Source of the DNA: a virus
Length of the DNA: 36,773 nt
Strand: one strand, 5' to 3'
IMG/VR virus record: IMGVR_UViG_3300044971_001644
Span: 1-36,773 of that record
Shown one piece after another: positions 1 to 8,842 of this stretch (positions are counted from its first letter, which is position 1; every line of letters begins with the position of its first letter). A program made the position numbers and the translations under genes. A model generated the notes under the pieces. The model worked only from the letters and a program-made list of their open reading frames with translations. It searched no databases and had not been told where the DNA came from.

Positions 1-425
1 TTGTTTGGATCTGTGAACTCCTGCTTTGGAGCCCCACCAGTCTTCATGAGAGCCTCGAACTCAGCGGCCCGCTCCTCATCGGAAAGGGTCTCTGCCTTAG
101 CTGCCCACTGGACATAGGTTGGGTATTCCTTGGCTAGTCGCTCACGCTTCTCGGACTCCCGAGTAGCCTTAAGTTCGTTCTCCAAAGTGGTGATGCGTCG
201 CTGCGCACGTTCAAACTCTGTGAGGCTTGCCTCCTCCATCTGGAGCTTCCAAGTCTGAACCTTTTCGTATTCAGCCTTGATCTCATCCAGCTGCTTCTTG
301 GTAGCCGTCAGAGCCTGGTCCTTACCAGCGAGACGCTTCTTCCAAGTGGTGATGTCGTTATCCTGGTCAGTGGCAGGCTCTACCTGCGACTGGTCCTGGT
401 CGTTCAGCACGACTTCGTCGGTCAC
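1..425 (-). CDS. Scaffold-like coiled-coil protein (3' end outside window)
   Basis: The gene starts with GTG at 425, seven bases after a strong AAGGAGG ribosome site, and runs off the left edge, so only about 141 residues are visible. The N-terminus is acidic and Gln/Asp-rich, followed by a long Lys/Glu-rich stretch with heptad-like spacing (residues about 27-115), typical of a coiled coil. Charged, helical proteins of this kind placed after the portal are commonly capsid scaffolding proteins. That role is inferred from composition and position; no specific motif proves it. It is the last visible gene of the leftward virion operon, 12 bases after the 1867-residue gene, and a major capsid gene would be expected just beyond the edge. 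Confidence 0.6.
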   Translation of the reverse strand, partial: MTDEVVLNDQDQSQVEPATDQDNDITTWKKRLAGKDQALTATKKQLDEIKAEYEKVQTWKLQMEEASLTEFERAQRRITTLENELKATRESEKRERLAKEYPTYVQWAAKAETLSDEERAAEFEALMKTGGAPKQEFTDPN

Positions 426-437
426 TTTGACCTCCTT

Positions 438-3400
438 TTAATCCAAGCTCGAAGGGAATGCAGACGGAACCCGTCTGATAGGCTTCGGGCTATTATCTTC
501 AAATGCTTGTCCGATTCCCTTCATTGCGAAAGGAACCGTAGTGAATGGTCCAAAGTCAGAGAATCTGCTTAGGGTGTCATCAATGAGGATGTTCTCTAGG
601 GTGATGTCCTTATCCGTCATGATGCGCTTGTAGACGTTTCTCGCCCATACTGGCGGAACGACCGACAGATCCCACGGCACACCAGGGAATAGCATCGTGG
701 CCATGTACATCATCTCTGGCTTTGCCTCGAGCGCACGGCGGAACGATGGGTCCTCTTCAAGCTGGGCCTCTACGTAATCACGAACGTTCATGTATGCAGA
801 GTATCCAGCCCCAGGAGCCTTGACGCCAAAGCCACCCTTGAAGAGCAGTTGGTAGAACTCAGGAAGGATCTTCTTGAACATGTAGCTATATGGGTAGAAG
901 CCAAGCATCGGATGGTTGATAGTGCGCTCAAAGAACGAACGCTGCGAAGCGTAGTACGTTGTCTTGTTCGCTTGCTCGAGAGCCTTGGTGTATGCGTACT
1001 GGAACGCATTGTACACAGTCTCTTCTGCGCTGCGGTTAGAGATGATCTCTAGGCTGTTCTCTTGGAACACCTTGATCAAGCTTGGGTCAGCTGCGATCTC
1101 TGCGCGCATGGCGTTGCTCACGGCTTCTGAGAATGCTCGGCCTTCTGTGAACATGTTGGCACCACCGCTCTTTGCGGCGTCCATAGATCTATTCACAGCA
1201 TCGATAACGTTCTGAGCCTCGGTCGAGAAGCCCTTGCCGACTAGCAAGGTCTGAACTACCATGTCTCCAAGGTCTGTCATTGCCTCAGGGTTGATCATGC
1301 CAGATGCGCTGGCCAGTGTCCTAAGAGCTGACTGCTTGTGGATCAACTCAATGCTTTGCACATCAAGTCTATTTAGTGCTTCGCCCAGCTTATCGGAGGC
1401 ATCAGCAAGTCCGGCAACAGGAGCAAAGGTACGCATATCATCAGGGACGTATCCCTGCTCCTTGATGGCGTCCTCTAGTCTGATGATTCTCTTGCGAAGA
1501 GTTTCAGCAACAGGTAAGATCTCAGTCATGTCGTAACCTGCGTCCTGCAGAGAGATCATGTGCTTGTCCAGCTCAGCTCTCCAGATGTGTGGGTTCTGTG
1601 CGTAGTACTCAAAGAGCTCCTCAGGGCCAAGGTTCATACCGCCAAACTGGCCAGCCAGCTCTTCGGACAACCTGCTGTTACCAGTGATTAGCTCCACCTT
1701 GGCGGCAAACCGCACGTTGCCTTCTGGGTCAGGGATTCGGTTAAAGCCAACGCCAGCTGGCCTGGATGCCTCAATGTCCGAAAGCACACGCTTGGTGTCC
1801 CCTAGTCTCAGTCTATAGTTCACGTAGTTTGTAAAGATAGCGCGAGCGTCTGTTGTCCCATAGTGTGCAGATAGGGCTGACCAGGTGTTGAAGTCCCTGT
1901 TTCTCAACGTGTCGGAGAAAGTCTTTGCAGTGAGGTCTAGCGCCAACGCATCCCTATAGGATTCCTTCTTCTGCGCAAGCTTGCCTAAAGATCGACCGGA
2001 CTTGATGTTCTGCCAAAGTCCGGTGGCTGCCACCACTTCATCGTATCGTCCAGTGGTTGCCTGGGCAATGGCATCGTTTCGGAATACCGCCAAGAAGTTC
2101 ACGTTGTCTAGATAGTTCTGGGTCTCAGGTCCTACGTCGCTAAGGTTTCTCAGCTGTCCAGCGCTGACGGTTGACACCGAACCATCTTTCGTGATGCTGG
2201 CTAGGGTGTCGACGTCAACGCCGCGAGCAGCGTTTAGCGTTGGGCTTTCCAGGTACTCTTGAACAAAGTAGATTGGGTTCAGCTTGAACTTAAGCATTGG
2301 GTAGATTCTGTCTGTGTACCCTGCAACCCAAGGAGCCCACACCTTCGCACCGCCGGTGAGGTACTGGGTGCCGCCGATGACGTTCAAATCTCCACGGAAA
2401 GCGTACATAACTGCCCGCGTTGGGTCAAATCGCGTTGCACCGTCAGCGGTATTGCGCATGTATGACTGTACAAAGTTATCGTAGGCGCCAACACCTCCGA
2501 CCCTATCGATGGCGTTCTTGAACGCTGTGTAGTGTTCTGTAGTTTCAAGCCCTCTTGCAGACACGCCCTGAGCAATGCCTCTCTGGACTAGATCGTCAAG
2601 TACTGCGTCTACGGCCTCTTCGCCAAGGCCTCCCCTGGCAAGGTATGAAGCCATTCTGCGTCGGATAGATGCAGTGATATACTTCTGCGGGATGTCGCTA
2701 AACATTTTAGTACCAAACTCTTGGAGGAAAGTAGCCTTGTACTCCGTATTCGGGACCATCTTCTTGGACACCTTCATGACGCTTTCGCTGGTGTTGTCAA
2801 CGAAAGGCACGATCTTGTTGGAGAACATCCCTGCCCTTCTGCCGCCCTGGGCAGTAGCTGTCTCTAGGAATGAAGGCTTGTAAATCATGTTGTTTGTCGG
2901 GGCGAGGGCAACCCTGTATGCGCCATTGTTGAGGCCTGCGATGAAGTCTCCGTCGTAACCCATAAGGCGAAGAGCCGTTGCAAGTCTGGCGGTCTGCCTG
3001 TCGGAAAGCTTCTTAGAGGTAAGGCCTTGATCGATAGCTTCGCGCAGGAACTCGTAGATCTCTTTGTGATTCTTGGTCCCGCCGAATGCCCTGACATCGT
3101 CAAGCTCATCTGCTGCGGTCTTAGCCCACATAGCTCGGACATCATCAAGATTGTTTGTGTTGTCGAGCCCATCGATAAGCTTCTTGAGGATCTTAGTGTA
3201 TCCGCTTGGCGCCTTAGGGTTGCTGGCCATCTTCTGAAGCTGTCTCTTAAGCGCAGCCACGTCCCCGTAGGACCCAGCCCTTCTGGCCACGCTGGAGCTA
3301 ACATTGTCTTCGATGTTTACTGTCACTAGCCTGGCTTCATCGTCTGCATATCTTGATGTGGATTCTGGAGTTGCCTTCTCCACAAGCATATAGACGTGCC

Positions 3401-6041
3401 GAAGGGCAGTGGCCGTATCGCTAAACAGGTGGTACTTAGATACGACGTTTACCTTGCCGCCAATCTCAGCAAAGATGTTCTGCAGTTGCTCGAATGACTC
3501 CTGTCCAATCTCAGCAATAAGCGTTGGGTCAGCTGCCTGGACTCTGTCGAAGAGTCTGTTCACAGTGCCGGTTACTTCGCTTGCGCCAGAGTATCCAATG
3601 GACTGCACAAACAGCATCTCTTCTGCAGCCTGGTCAATGGCCGCCTCGTTCTTTGGAAGTCCGCGCTCGTCATAGAACTTGCCGAATCTCTCTTCAAAGG
3701 CTCTCCGCCATCCGTCCGCAACCTCGTCCCACTTCATGCCAAGTGCAATAGTCGCTGACTTAGCGTGCTGCTCAAACATGGTTCTGGCAACCTGCTTATT
3801 GCGCACCTCGAACGTTAGCTTTACCATCTGAGCTTTGATCTGATCAACTCCGGCCTGGTGGAACGACTCTACGCCAGACTCTCTGATCTGGGATACAAAC
3901 GTTTTCTCAAACGCCTGGCCAGCTGGTGCGTCTGGGTTGGCACGTCTAATAGCCTGGATATCACCAATGTTCATCTCGCTCTCGATGTAGTTGGCAAGAG
4001 CCTTAATCTGCGGGATTGTTCCTCGACCAGGCGTAAGCGCTGCTGCCTGCTGGTCTACGCTGGAGAGAAACTCGATTCGCTTTGTGAGCTCGTCAAGGTT
4101 CGTGGCGTCAAACATGCCAACGATACCAGTATCTCCGCCAACGCTGGCTGCAGCAGAAACGTTTGTTCGCATCTGCTCAATGACTTCTTGTGGGGTGAAC
4201 TGTACATCAGCGCCCCTTCCGCTAAGAGCGCGAAGGTCTTGCTTAGCGTCAAAGTACGCCTTAGCGATACGCTCAGCTACGTTAGTTGCCCTGAATGTGT
4301 TCTTTCCAAGGAAGACGTTCTGCATTCCGATCATTCCGAAGTTGGCAATGGCTCTTCCTACAAGTTCGTTGAACGCTCCGGTTGCCCCGTCTCCGAAGAT
4401 TCCAGCACCGTATCTAGCCACGCGCTCGTTAAGCCTGACCCCACCAAGCTCTCTCTGCATGAGCATGTGGGCTGGTACAGTGAAGGCAGAAGCTAGGTAC
4501 TTCATGGGCCCGCTTGCGCCCTCAGTAATCGCCTTCAAGGCGCTGTAAGTTCCGTAGATAATCCCATCGTCGATGGCGTTGGCGTTCTTCATGGCCTCTT
4601 CAGCATTGGCAATGATCTTCTTCTGTGCCTGGATGACGACAGGGTCTTTGGCGCCTTCTAGGATCTTCTTGGCCTTAGCAATCTCCGCAGTGGCCTGTCG
4701 CCCGATAGAAAGTCTTTGGCTAAGATCCATTCCTCTTGGCTTGTTAAGATAAAGAGCAAGTCTCTCTGTTTGGGTAAGCGGTCCGCCAAATGCTGCGATC
4801 TCCGATTCCTTGCCAAATGACGAAGGGGACTTCGGTACAACCTGTGGAACTTCTGGCGCTACAAGTGCGTCGTCGATGGCCTTACGGATCTGGTCCCTAA
4901 CAGGACCAAACTCCGCGTCTAGTACCGCTTGGTGTCTAGCAGCATCGTCTGTTACCTGCTTAATCCTGGCGGAACCCTCCTCCGCAGTGATCTTTCCGGC
5001 ATCAACAGATTTTCTAATGGCGGCCACAGCTTCTTCTACGGGGTTTTTCTCACCTGCAAAGAATGTAACAGCGTCTTTCACTTCATCTGAATACCCGCTG
5101 CCAGTCTTAAATACAGCCCTAATGATTTGGCTGACAATAGATTCTACATATACCTCATCAATAAATCCGGGCTTTGCAGCGTCTGCTTTCCCTTCAGCTG
5201 TTTTAAGTTTCTTGAATACTGTCTTTAGAAGACTTGCAGCTTCAGGTACTTTCTCGACAGCAGCTGGGATAACCTCAACAGCCTCACGTGCTGCAGTTTG
5301 AACGACTGCTCTTTCGCCAAGGGCTGCTCGCTGAGCAACTCTCTCTAGATTGGATGAACGCAGAGCTGCTCGTCCAGCGAACTGCGCAGCCTTCCTTGCC
5401 CCAACAACTCCGCCAATGATACCGCCGCCAACTGCGCCGATAGGCCCAAGGCCCATGAGCCCAGCTGTAGCTCCGCCAGCTACGCCGCCTGCAACTCCGG
5501 TGCCTACGCCAACAATGGGCTTAAGCATACCAACCTTGCCTAGCACGGCAGGAGTGTACGTTAGTGGATCTGTGAGTAGGCTGAATACCAGGTTGGCTTC
5601 AGGGGAGTCGCTCCATGCGCGCTGCGTCTTAACCATGTAGCTTAGAATGTCCATCTCGTCAGCGCCTGAGTTAATCATTCTTTGGATGTCTGCAGGCAGG
5701 TCTTCCTTGCGTGTAACTGCCTTGCGGAAGAATGCTCCGCCAGTGCTCACAACGTTAGACGCAAGCTGTAGAGCCTCGAGGCCCTTGCCAATCGTCCATC
5801 CAACAGGGCTGTCAGCTACCAGCTTTACGGCGTCGCCAAGCAAAGGAAGCTTGCTGCCGATAGAGATACCGGTCTTGATCGTGTCCGTTACCGCGCTGCC
5901 CATGGCAGCGAACAGCTGCTCATCAGGTCGCAGATCCTTTACCTTTTGGTCTCCACCAATGTCAAGACCAATCCGAAGATCCCTGGTGCTTACATCGTTA
6001 CCAGGTAGTCTCTGTGATGGCTGATCAAAGTACAGTGGCAT
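438..6041 (-). CDS. Giant virion-associated protein, 1867 aa, with N-terminal glycine-zipper segment
   Basis: A single uninterrupted 1867-residue frame. ATG overlaps the stop of the preceding gene (TAATG at 6041), indicating translational coupling. I recognise no catalytic motif. Residues about 164-215 are a long hydrophobic Gly/Ala-rich stretch with repeated GxxxG spacing (segments such as GVGTGVAGGVAGG and GAVGGGIIGGVVG), which could insert in or cross a membrane. The rest is mostly charged, helix-rich sequence. Size, position after portal and one other structural gene, and the glycine-zipper segment fit an internal ejection protein of a short-tailed phage or a large polyvalent protein carried in the virion. 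This is inference from context. Tape measure is less likely because no tail tube or chaperone genes are near and the sequence is not repetitive. Confidence 0.75.
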   Translation of the reverse strand: MPLYFDQPSQRLPGNDVSTRDLRIGLDIGGDQKVKDLRPDEQLFAAMGSAVTDTIKTGISIGSKLPLLGDAVKLVADSPVGWTIGKGLEALQLASNVVSTGGAFFRKAVTRKEDLPADIQRMINSGADEMDILSYMVKTQRAWSDSPEANLVFSLLTDPLTYTPAVLGKVGMLKPIVGVGTGVAGGVAGGATAGLMGLGPIGAVGGGIIGGVVGARKAAQFAGRAALRSSNLERVAQRAALGERAVVQTAAREAVEVIPAAVEKVPEAASLLKTVFKKLKTAEGKADAAKPGFIDEVYVESIVSQIIRAVFKTGSGYSDEVKDAVTFFAGEKNPVEEAVAAIRKSVDAGKITAEEGSARIKQVTDDAARHQAVLDAEFGPVRDQIRKAIDDALVAPEVPQVVPKSPSSFGKESEIAAFGGPLTQTERLALYLNKPRGMDLSQRLSIGRQATAEIAKAKKILEGAKDPVVIQAQKKIIANAEEAMKNANAIDDGIIYGTYSALKAITEGASGPMKYLASAFTVPAHMLMQRELGGVRLNERVARYGAGIFGDGATGAFNELVGRAIANFGMIGMQNVFLGKNTFRATNVAERIAKAYFDAKQDLRALSGRGADVQFTPQEVIEQMRTNVSAAASVGGDTGIVGMFDATNLDELTKRIEFLSSVDQQAAALTPGRGTIPQIKALANYIESEMNIGDIQAIRRANPDAPAGQAFEKTFVSQIRESGVESFHQAGVDQIKAQMVKLTFEVRNKQVARTMFEQHAKSATIALGMKWDEVADGWRRAFEERFGKFYDERGLPKNEAAIDQAAEEMLFVQSIGYSGASEVTGTVNRLFDRVQAADPTLIAEIGQESFEQLQNIFAEIGGKVNVVSKYHLFSDTATALRHVYMLVEKATPESTSRYADDEARLVTVNIEDNVSSSVARRAGSYGDVAALKRQLQKMASNPKAPSGYTKILKKLIDGLDNTNNLDDVRAMWAKTAADELDDVRAFGGTKNHKEIYEFLREAIDQGLTSKKLSDRQTARLATALRLMGYDGDFIAGLNNGAYRVALAPTNNMIYKPSFLETATAQGGRRAGMFSNKIVPFVDNTSESVMKVSKKMVPNTEYKATFLQEFGTKMFSDIPQKYITASIRRRMASYLARGGLGEEAVDAVLDDLVQRGIAQGVSARGLETTEHYTAFKNAIDRVGGVGAYDNFVQSYMRNTADGATRFDPTRAVMYAFRGDLNVIGGTQYLTGGAKVWAPWVAGYTDRIYPMLKFKLNPIYFVQEYLESPTLNAARGVDVDTLASITKDGSVSTVSAGQLRNLSDVGPETQNYLDNVNFLAVFRNDAIAQATTGRYDEVVAATGLWQNIKSGRSLGKLAQKKESYRDALALDLTAKTFSDTLRNRDFNTWSALSAHYGTTDARAIFTNYVNYRLRLGDTKRVLSDIEASRPAGVGFNRIPDPEGNVRFAAKVELITGNSRLSEELAGQFGGMNLGPEELFEYYAQNPHIWRAELDKHMISLQDAGYDMTEILPVAETLRKRIIRLEDAIKEQGYVPDDMRTFAPVAGLADASDKLGEALNRLDVQSIELIHKQSALRTLASASGMINPEAMTDLGDMVVQTLLVGKGFSTEAQNVIDAVNRSMDAAKSGGANMFTEGRAFSEAVSNAMRAEIAADPSLIKVFQENSLEIISNRSAEETVYNAFQYAYTKALEQANKTTYYASQRSFFERTINHPMLGFYPYSYMFKKILPEFYQLLFKGGFGVKAPGAGYSAYMNVRDYVEAQLEEDPSFRRALEAKPEMMYMATMLFPGVPWDLSVVPPVWARNVYKRIMTDKDITLENILIDDTLSRFSDFGPFTTVPFAMKGIGQAFEDNSPKPIRRVPSAFPSSLD

Positions 6042-8842
6042 TAAACGGCACCCCCGGTTCCAGGCGGTCTATTTCTAGGAGTAAGCGAGTACGATACCGG
6101 CTTGGTCTCCTTCGGCTTGGCGGTAACAGGCTTCGTTTCGGCTGGCTTTGTAGTGCCGACCTTTGGAGTTCCGAAGATATTTGGGATATTCCGGAATACC
6201 TCACCTAGGAACCCGAATGGCCCGCCGTCTTCCTTCTTGCCAGATCCTCCACCCATATTCGGAATCGAAGGTCCAGGCCCCGTGCTGGTTGGGATCTCAG
6301 GCCTGCGCCCATTGTTTGGCCCGACCTGAGGCTGACGCCATTCAGGCACTGGACCACTTGGGATAGCTGGAGCTGGAGCCGTTGTGCCAGGGACGGTTCC
6401 CGCACCAGCTGGGATCTGAGGGGTGATCGTTCCAGTCTTGATGTTAGGGAATAGGTTCTGGATTCTTGCACCGACGTCGCCGTATTTCCCGAACTGCTCA
6501 GCCTGAAGGTCCATGTTGTATGTCTTAGGGATTCCAGGAATGCTTGCGTACACGGCCTTGATAAGGTCCTTCTGGGTTACCTGCTCTCCCCTTTCCAATG
6601 CGTACGTGCTAGCTAGCTTCAGGATTTCCGATGGGTTCTTGAACGCCTCGTCGATTGCTGACTTAATATTGGTTGGGTCAGTAATGAAGCCAGGGTCCTG
6701 CAGGCCGGTTACGCCAGTCTCTGTAATCTGCATGATTCCAGAGCCCTTGCCAGTGGTGGATCTACCAATGAAGTACTCGCTGTCTGGGTTAGTGATGCCT
6801 GCAAGGGCTTTGTTGATGTCGATGCCCTCTGCCATCATTCTATCGGTAGACGCAACTCTAATCATGGCTGGCTCTTGCGAGTTAGGTACCATGAAGGTTC
6901 TATCGTCAATATCGATACCTCCGACATCGCGCATCCAACGCTTGAACTTGTCGTAAGGAATGATAATGCCATTCGGTGCCTTGCCGTTCGGGCCCTCTAG
7001 GCCTCCAACAATGCTAACGTAAATCCCTGCGTTCTTGTCGCCAGGGCCGCCAGTTCTGTAAACATTAATTGTCATGTTAGTATTTGTTGTCGCCCAGTCT
7101 GACGCGGCTTGAGACCCTTCGGTGACTTGGCTAATGGTCATAGGTACGCTCAGCCCGCCGTAGGTCTTGCCGCCAACCTTGATCAAGGCTGGCCTCGCAA
7201 GTGGATCCGGAGACGAGCCCTCGCTAATAGATACCGTTCCAGTTGAATTGATTACAACTTGTCCACCGGTTGCGAGGATGTGGTTGCTCATGTGAGCGCC
7301 GAGAATGATCTTCACCAGGCTCTTTGGCGAGATCGTTGCAGAACCTCCAACAGACGGCATCACAATAGTGGCTGCCTTAGTGGAAGCTGCCTCTTCGATG
7401 TTAGCAAATGTGTCTCGTGAGAGACCGTTCTCAAATGCAGTCTTCCATTCTGCTGAGCTGATCACACCGTCAGGTGGGTTGTTGTCTTGGATAAGCTCGC
7501 TGCCAAATCCTTCAATGAGCGTGACTGGGATGTCACCCTTGGCAAGTGACTTGAGTAGTGAGTATCCTTCGACGTCGGTGAGCTGGTCGCCAAACTCCTT
7601 CATGACTGCAAACACAGCCTCCGGATGTCCGCCTTCGCCAATCTTGGTTGACCCGTCGCTTCTGAAGTACACGCCAGCAGAACTTAGCCCAGTGTACAAT
7701 GAGTCTAGTGCGCTTACACTGCCGCCAGCGCTGAACGGGATACCGCTTTGGGATACGTACGCTCTTCCAGTTTCGATTTCGCCGTCAAGGTCCCCCTTGA
7801 TCTTGATCCTGTCTTCCTCAGACAGACCGCCTAGTCCGTTCTCCCTAATGTCGATGAGTTCAGTCTGGCTGTTAACAACGAGAGAGTTGAACTCCGATAG
7901 TAGCTGGTCCCCTGCAAATCTCGTGACGTCTCCGTAGAAGCCATCGTACTCTCCGCCTTTGCCGATAGCCGAAGCAAGAGTCTGCATTGTTTCGTAGTAG
8001 ACAAAGTCACCCTTGGCCTGGCCAAGAAGATAGTTGATCTCTGTCATGTTGATACCGCTGGCATCAGCGTAGGCCTGGAACATAGCTTTAGCCTTTTCGT
8101 TTAGCGCAGTCTTGATCGCGTTAAACTTCTTGACCACTGCCTCGGCTGCCTTGCCCTCACCTTCGGTCTTGGCATTTTTCGCGGCCTCAGCCTGAAGCTT
8201 AAGAATCCCTCGGTATGCCTCGCTGTCCTTTGTGTACCCAGCGTTTAGCGCTGCCTTAAGCTGACCCTTGAGCCAGTTATTGTACTCGCCTCTGCTCATG
8301 CTCTCGTTGTTAACAGCGGCAACCTTGCCGTCGTTCTCGACATTGAAGCCGGCAACGAATACTGCGCCCTTGATCTTGTCAGCCTGAGCGCTATCCCCGT
8401 TTTCAAGAAGTGAGGCGATCTCACCGTCTGCCCAGTTGCGGACGTCGGTAAGCTCTACTTCTGCGATCCCCTTGTTGGAGAAGGAAGGCCCAAGAAGCCC
8501 AAAGTCGATCTGGGTTCCATTGTTCATTGAGTCAATAACAAGGTTCTGGACATCGCGCTGGTATCTTGAGCGGAATGAGGCTAGCTGCGAGTTTAGTGTT
8601 TCGTACTCAGTTGACCCAGGCGGGAACCCGGCAAGCATCTGAGACATGTAAGTCATCACGTACTCGCCGTCTACGTTCTGACCATTGAACTGGCTGGTGT
8701 ATCTACCATCCTTCATGTTGGTCTCGTAGGAGTTTAGAATGTTCGTAAGCTCGGTACTCATCTGCTCTTTGACCAGCTGGTACACGAGCACAGAAAGGTT
8801 CTGAGTTGTGCCTGATCTTCCGAAGCTACCACGTCGGGCCAT
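6041..8842 (-). CDS. Virion-type protein, 933 aa, possible lytic transglycosylase-like segment
   Basis: The start ATG overlaps the portal stop (TAATG at 8842) and its own stop overlaps the next start, so it sits in a coupled portal-structural chain. The N-terminal half is polar and mixed with no recognised motif. Residues about 684-770 contain SEYFIGRS, then GSGIMQIT, then DPTNIKSAI, then AVYASIPG. This resembles the order of soluble lytic transglycosylase motifs (catalytic Glu, GLMQ-type, AYNAG-type), but the match is partial. The C-terminal 130 residues are rich in Pro, Gly, Thr and Lys, probably a disordered tail. A cell-wall-digesting internal or tail protein is a reasonable guess; an ordinary structural protein is equally possible. 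Confidence 0.7.
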   Translation of the reverse strand: MARRGSFGRSGTTQNLSVLVYQLVKEQMSTELTNILNSYETNMKDGRYTSQFNGQNVDGEYVMTYMSQMLAGFPPGSTEYETLNSQLASFRSRYQRDVQNLVIDSMNNGTQIDFGLLGPSFSNKGIAEVELTDVRNWADGEIASLLENGDSAQADKIKGAVFVAGFNVENDGKVAAVNNESMSRGEYNNWLKGQLKAALNAGYTKDSEAYRGILKLQAEAAKNAKTEGEGKAAEAVVKKFNAIKTALNEKAKAMFQAYADASGINMTEINYLLGQAKGDFVYYETMQTLASAIGKGGEYDGFYGDVTRFAGDQLLSEFNSLVVNSQTELIDIRENGLGGLSEEDRIKIKGDLDGEIETGRAYVSQSGIPFSAGGSVSALDSLYTGLSSAGVYFRSDGSTKIGEGGHPEAVFAVMKEFGDQLTDVEGYSLLKSLAKGDIPVTLIEGFGSELIQDNNPPDGVISSAEWKTAFENGLSRDTFANIEEAASTKAATIVMPSVGGSATISPKSLVKIILGAHMSNHILATGGQVVINSTGTVSISEGSSPDPLARPALIKVGGKTYGGLSVPMTISQVTEGSQAASDWATTNTNMTINVYRTGGPGDKNAGIYVSIVGGLEGPNGKAPNGIIIPYDKFKRWMRDVGGIDIDDRTFMVPNSQEPAMIRVASTDRMMAEGIDINKALAGITNPDSEYFIGRSTTGKGSGIMQITETGVTGLQDPGFITDPTNIKSAIDEAFKNPSEILKLASTYALERGEQVTQKDLIKAVYASIPGIPKTYNMDLQAEQFGKYGDVGARIQNLFPNIKTGTITPQIPAGAGTVPGTTAPAPAIPSGPVPEWRQPQVGPNNGRRPEIPTSTGPGPSIPNMGGGSGKKEDGGPFGFLGEVFRNIPNIFGTPKVGTTKPAETKPVTAKPKETKPVSYSLTPRNRPPGTGGAV

